Part shown: positions 61,918 to 64,000 of the stretch, piece by piece | Position numbering within the stretch: the stretch's first letter is position 1 | How the letters are laid out: every line of letters begins with the position of its first letter | Assembly: GCA_038496675.1 (NCBI GenBank) | Contig: CM076649.1 | Location: 17,342,854 to 17,406,853 of the forward strand | Length of the DNA: 64,000 nucleotides | Source of the DNA: Rachycentron canadum | Lineage: Eukaryota; Chordata; Actinopteri; Carangiformes; Rachycentridae | Direction of reading: 5' to 3' | The notes under the pieces: generated by a model | Databases searched by the model: none | What the model saw: only the letters and a program-made list of their open reading frames with translations | What the model was told of the DNA's origin: nothing | Translations under genes and position numbers: made by a program

Positions 61918-62039
61918 CCACTGATCTTTTGAGGCCGTCTCTTTTGGAACTCTATTTCGTCGACTGTCCACACAGCCCCTTTTACGTTTTCTACTCGCAC
62001 AAAACACTTGTGAAGACTAAGATTATGCCGGACTGCATT
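61918..62039 (-). CDS. foxp1: foxp1 canonical helix-3/wing exon (exon 18 type)
   Basis: This 122-base exon reads NAVRHNLSLHKCFVRVE, then NVKGAVWTVDEIEF, then QKRRPQKIS plus the first two bases of a Gly codon. The acceptor is CAACTGCAG before base 62039, with a strong pyrimidine tract; the donor is TGG|GTAGGT after base 61918. It encodes DNA recognition helix 3 (NAVRHNLSLH) and wing 1. Asn and His of NAVRH are the base-contacting positions replaced in the alternative exon. The Arg of VRH corresponds to the residue altered by the FOXP2 R553H speech-disorder mutation. EFQKRRPQKISG is typical of FOXP1. Phase runs 0 to 2, the same as the alternative exon at 61458-61627, so the two are interchangeable. 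Confidence 0.95.
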
Positions 62040-63008
62040 CTGCAGTTGGTGCAAAGACAAAGAGAGAGAAAAGGTTGCTATCAGTACAGTAAACATGTCT
62101 GCAGGGGAAGAATTTCATTTCAAAGACGAAATATTTTGACAGGCACTGGATGAAACCTGAATGAAAATAATAAATAAACCAGAATGTTATTGGCAGTAAA
62201 TGGTCCTTGAGTTTCAAATGACTTAAACAACATATAAATATTTACTGGTCTCCATGACAATAGAGTTAGTGACACACTTTTTTTTCACTAAGCTGCCTTT
62301 TCTGATTGATCAGAGTATGAGATGTGATATTTTATTTTGAATTGGCACTTCCTATGAAAGTTGACCTGCATACATACATACATTGTCCCCTTGTTACTCC
62401 AGGACCTATACTCAGTGCATGTGTATATAGTAAATGTGTGTGTGTGTTTAGAGAGTTGTGGAATCCTGTGTTTATAGCACCAATGTGCCCCTATGGAAGG
62501 GCTGTCAGTAAGTGATGGAGCTGATGGAGGATGGGGGTTGAGAGAGATGGGGGGTGCGCGTGTGCGTGTGTTGGTTTCATCTCACAGATCAGCTAAGGCT
62601 TAGATGGGGCTTTCATCACTGTCTTTCCCATTAAACTCACACTTTCTCTAACAGTCATTTCTGATGATCAAGCTAATGTTTTGTTTTCATTGTATGTGTG
62701 TGTTGTGGCCTGGTAGAAAACAGTGTGTTCCCTTCTGAAGTAAGTGTGAGGGACTCAGCCAGGAGTCACTGGCAGAGCACCGCTATGTTAAACTAATGCC
62801 ACCCACCCTCTCTCTTTCTTTTCTAATTTTTTTTCCCTTTTTGACAAGAATGCACATATTCCTCTGCTTGGTTTCTCTGTGTGGTTCATATGTTTGTTTA
62901 AAGGGTGGTTCATTTGGAATGAATAAGTGGGGGATTGTTATGTATTTGTGTAAAGGTTCATTTCTGAAGGTATTATGCCTGGCTATCATTTAATTCTCCC
63001 TAACATCA

Positions 63009-63221
<213 letters not shown>

Positions 63222-63802
63222 TCACAAAATGATCAATAATTCACCAGAGGCATGCGGGTTTGTGTGTTCTCCTGAGAAAAACACAGACAACAGCTAAGAA
63301 ACTGTCTTTGTAAAAAGTGTACTGTGTTTAGAAGTCGTCTTCACTTTCTATTTGGAACGGCAGATTTGAATATATTTCTCTTTGTGGGTGTAAATGAAGG
63401 GCAAGCGAAAACATTTCTCAGGCAGATTACAGGGCAGCAATTATGGCCGGCTCAGATTAATTCCTGAGATCCCAGATTACTACAGCCGAGCGATAATTGA
63501 CTGTCCATCTTAAAACAGGTTTATCCCTACTGTTGTGTGAAATGAATTTGGTAATAATCACAGCCACTGAAATGCTTAATCAAATGCAATTGTCATATTT
63601 GGCTGTTTTTGAATCCCGTACTCATTCTTGCACTCATTTGAAGACGGTTAATCTGCTCTTCAGTTTAAATTGTGTTCAAAACTCAGAGAACAGAGAAAGT
63701 CGGTGGAGAAAAGTAGTTTGAGACCTTCTGAATATCAGAATGTACAGCTGCTGTGCCTCTGTCGACTTCTTTCCAAATCAAATCGATTAAAAGAGTTCTT
63801 AC

Positions 63803-63879
63803 CTGTCTTATTAGTGAGGCGTATGTGAACGGCGGTCTAACATCTGCATTCATGTAAAACTCTTTGTTCTGACTGATAT
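63803..63879 (-). CDS. foxp1: foxp1 exon: start of forkhead domain
   Basis: This 77-base exon reads (D)ISQNKEFYMNADVRPPFTYASLIRQ. The acceptor is TTTGTGCAG just before base 63879 and the donor is CAG|GTAAGA after base 63803. The first two bases complete an Asp codon begun in the previous, unseen exon; the exon ends in phase 0. RPPFTYASLIRQ is helix 1 of a FOXP forkhead domain (the PPYTYA-type opening shared by forkhead proteins). The segment before it matches the linker between the FOXP leucine zipper and the forkhead. Next exon is 629 bases downstream. The upstream intron continues past base 64000. Confidence is high because the splice sites, phase and protein match all agree. Confidence 0.95.
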
Positions 63880-64000
63880 CTGCACAAAGGGAACAAACAC
63901 AAACTGTCAACATGGAATAAAATAATCAGGTGTCAACAGTAACGTCGCATTAGGAGCTGATAACACAAATTATAGCATGTGTATATATAGATGTAGAATG

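Overview
The window is vertebrate nuclear DNA, almost certainly from a ray-finned (percomorph-like) fish: AT-rich, with long (GT)n/(CA)n tracts, many decayed short interspersed repeats of types common in percomorph genomes, and a split gene with GT-AG introns. The only protein-coding gene I can support is the 3' part of a FOXP1-type forkhead transcription factor on the minus strand at the right end (about 53.4-64.0 kb and running off the window). The C-terminal protein sequence matches FOXP1 rather than FOXP2, FOXP3 or FOXP4. The teleost paralogue is probably foxp1b, but paralogue status is not proven here.

Right end (57.85-63.88 kb): seven coding exons read right to left. The first two give the start and middle of the forkhead domain. 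Two alternative exons follow, both encoding recognition helix 3 and the wing: the canonical one (NAVRHNLSLH...) and a second one (GAIRTNLSLH...) lying 290 bases further downstream. Three C-terminal exons end in a SUMO-type VKEE motif and an acidic tail. Both alternative exons start in phase 0 and end in phase 2, so either gives an open protein, while using both or neither causes an early stop. This is the arrangement of mammalian FOXP1 exon 18/18b (the ES-cell FOXP1-ES switch). The fish alternative exon also carries an AT-hook-like RGRPRK motif, and its flanking introns are rich in MBNL-type YGCY motifs plus one RBFOX motif.

53.4-57.85 kb is best read as a long (about 4.4 kb) 3' UTR, with candidate miR-9, miR-1/206, miR-34 and miR-181 sites, a Pumilio element, a G-quadruplex motif and at least two candidate poly(A) signals.

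1-53.4 kb is a gene desert downstream of the gene. I see no credible coding exon, tRNA, rRNA or CRISPR there. It holds decayed transposable elements (families at 4.8, 14.5, 26.0 and 47.3 kb; at 35.1, 48.6 and 50.6 kb; at 20.0 kb; at 21.4 kb; a SINE at 32.4 kb), simple repeats, and several low-repeat blocks rich in homeodomain-, POU- and forkhead-type words. By composition these look like conserved non-coding enhancers, as expected beside a developmental transcription factor, but conservation cannot be tested here.
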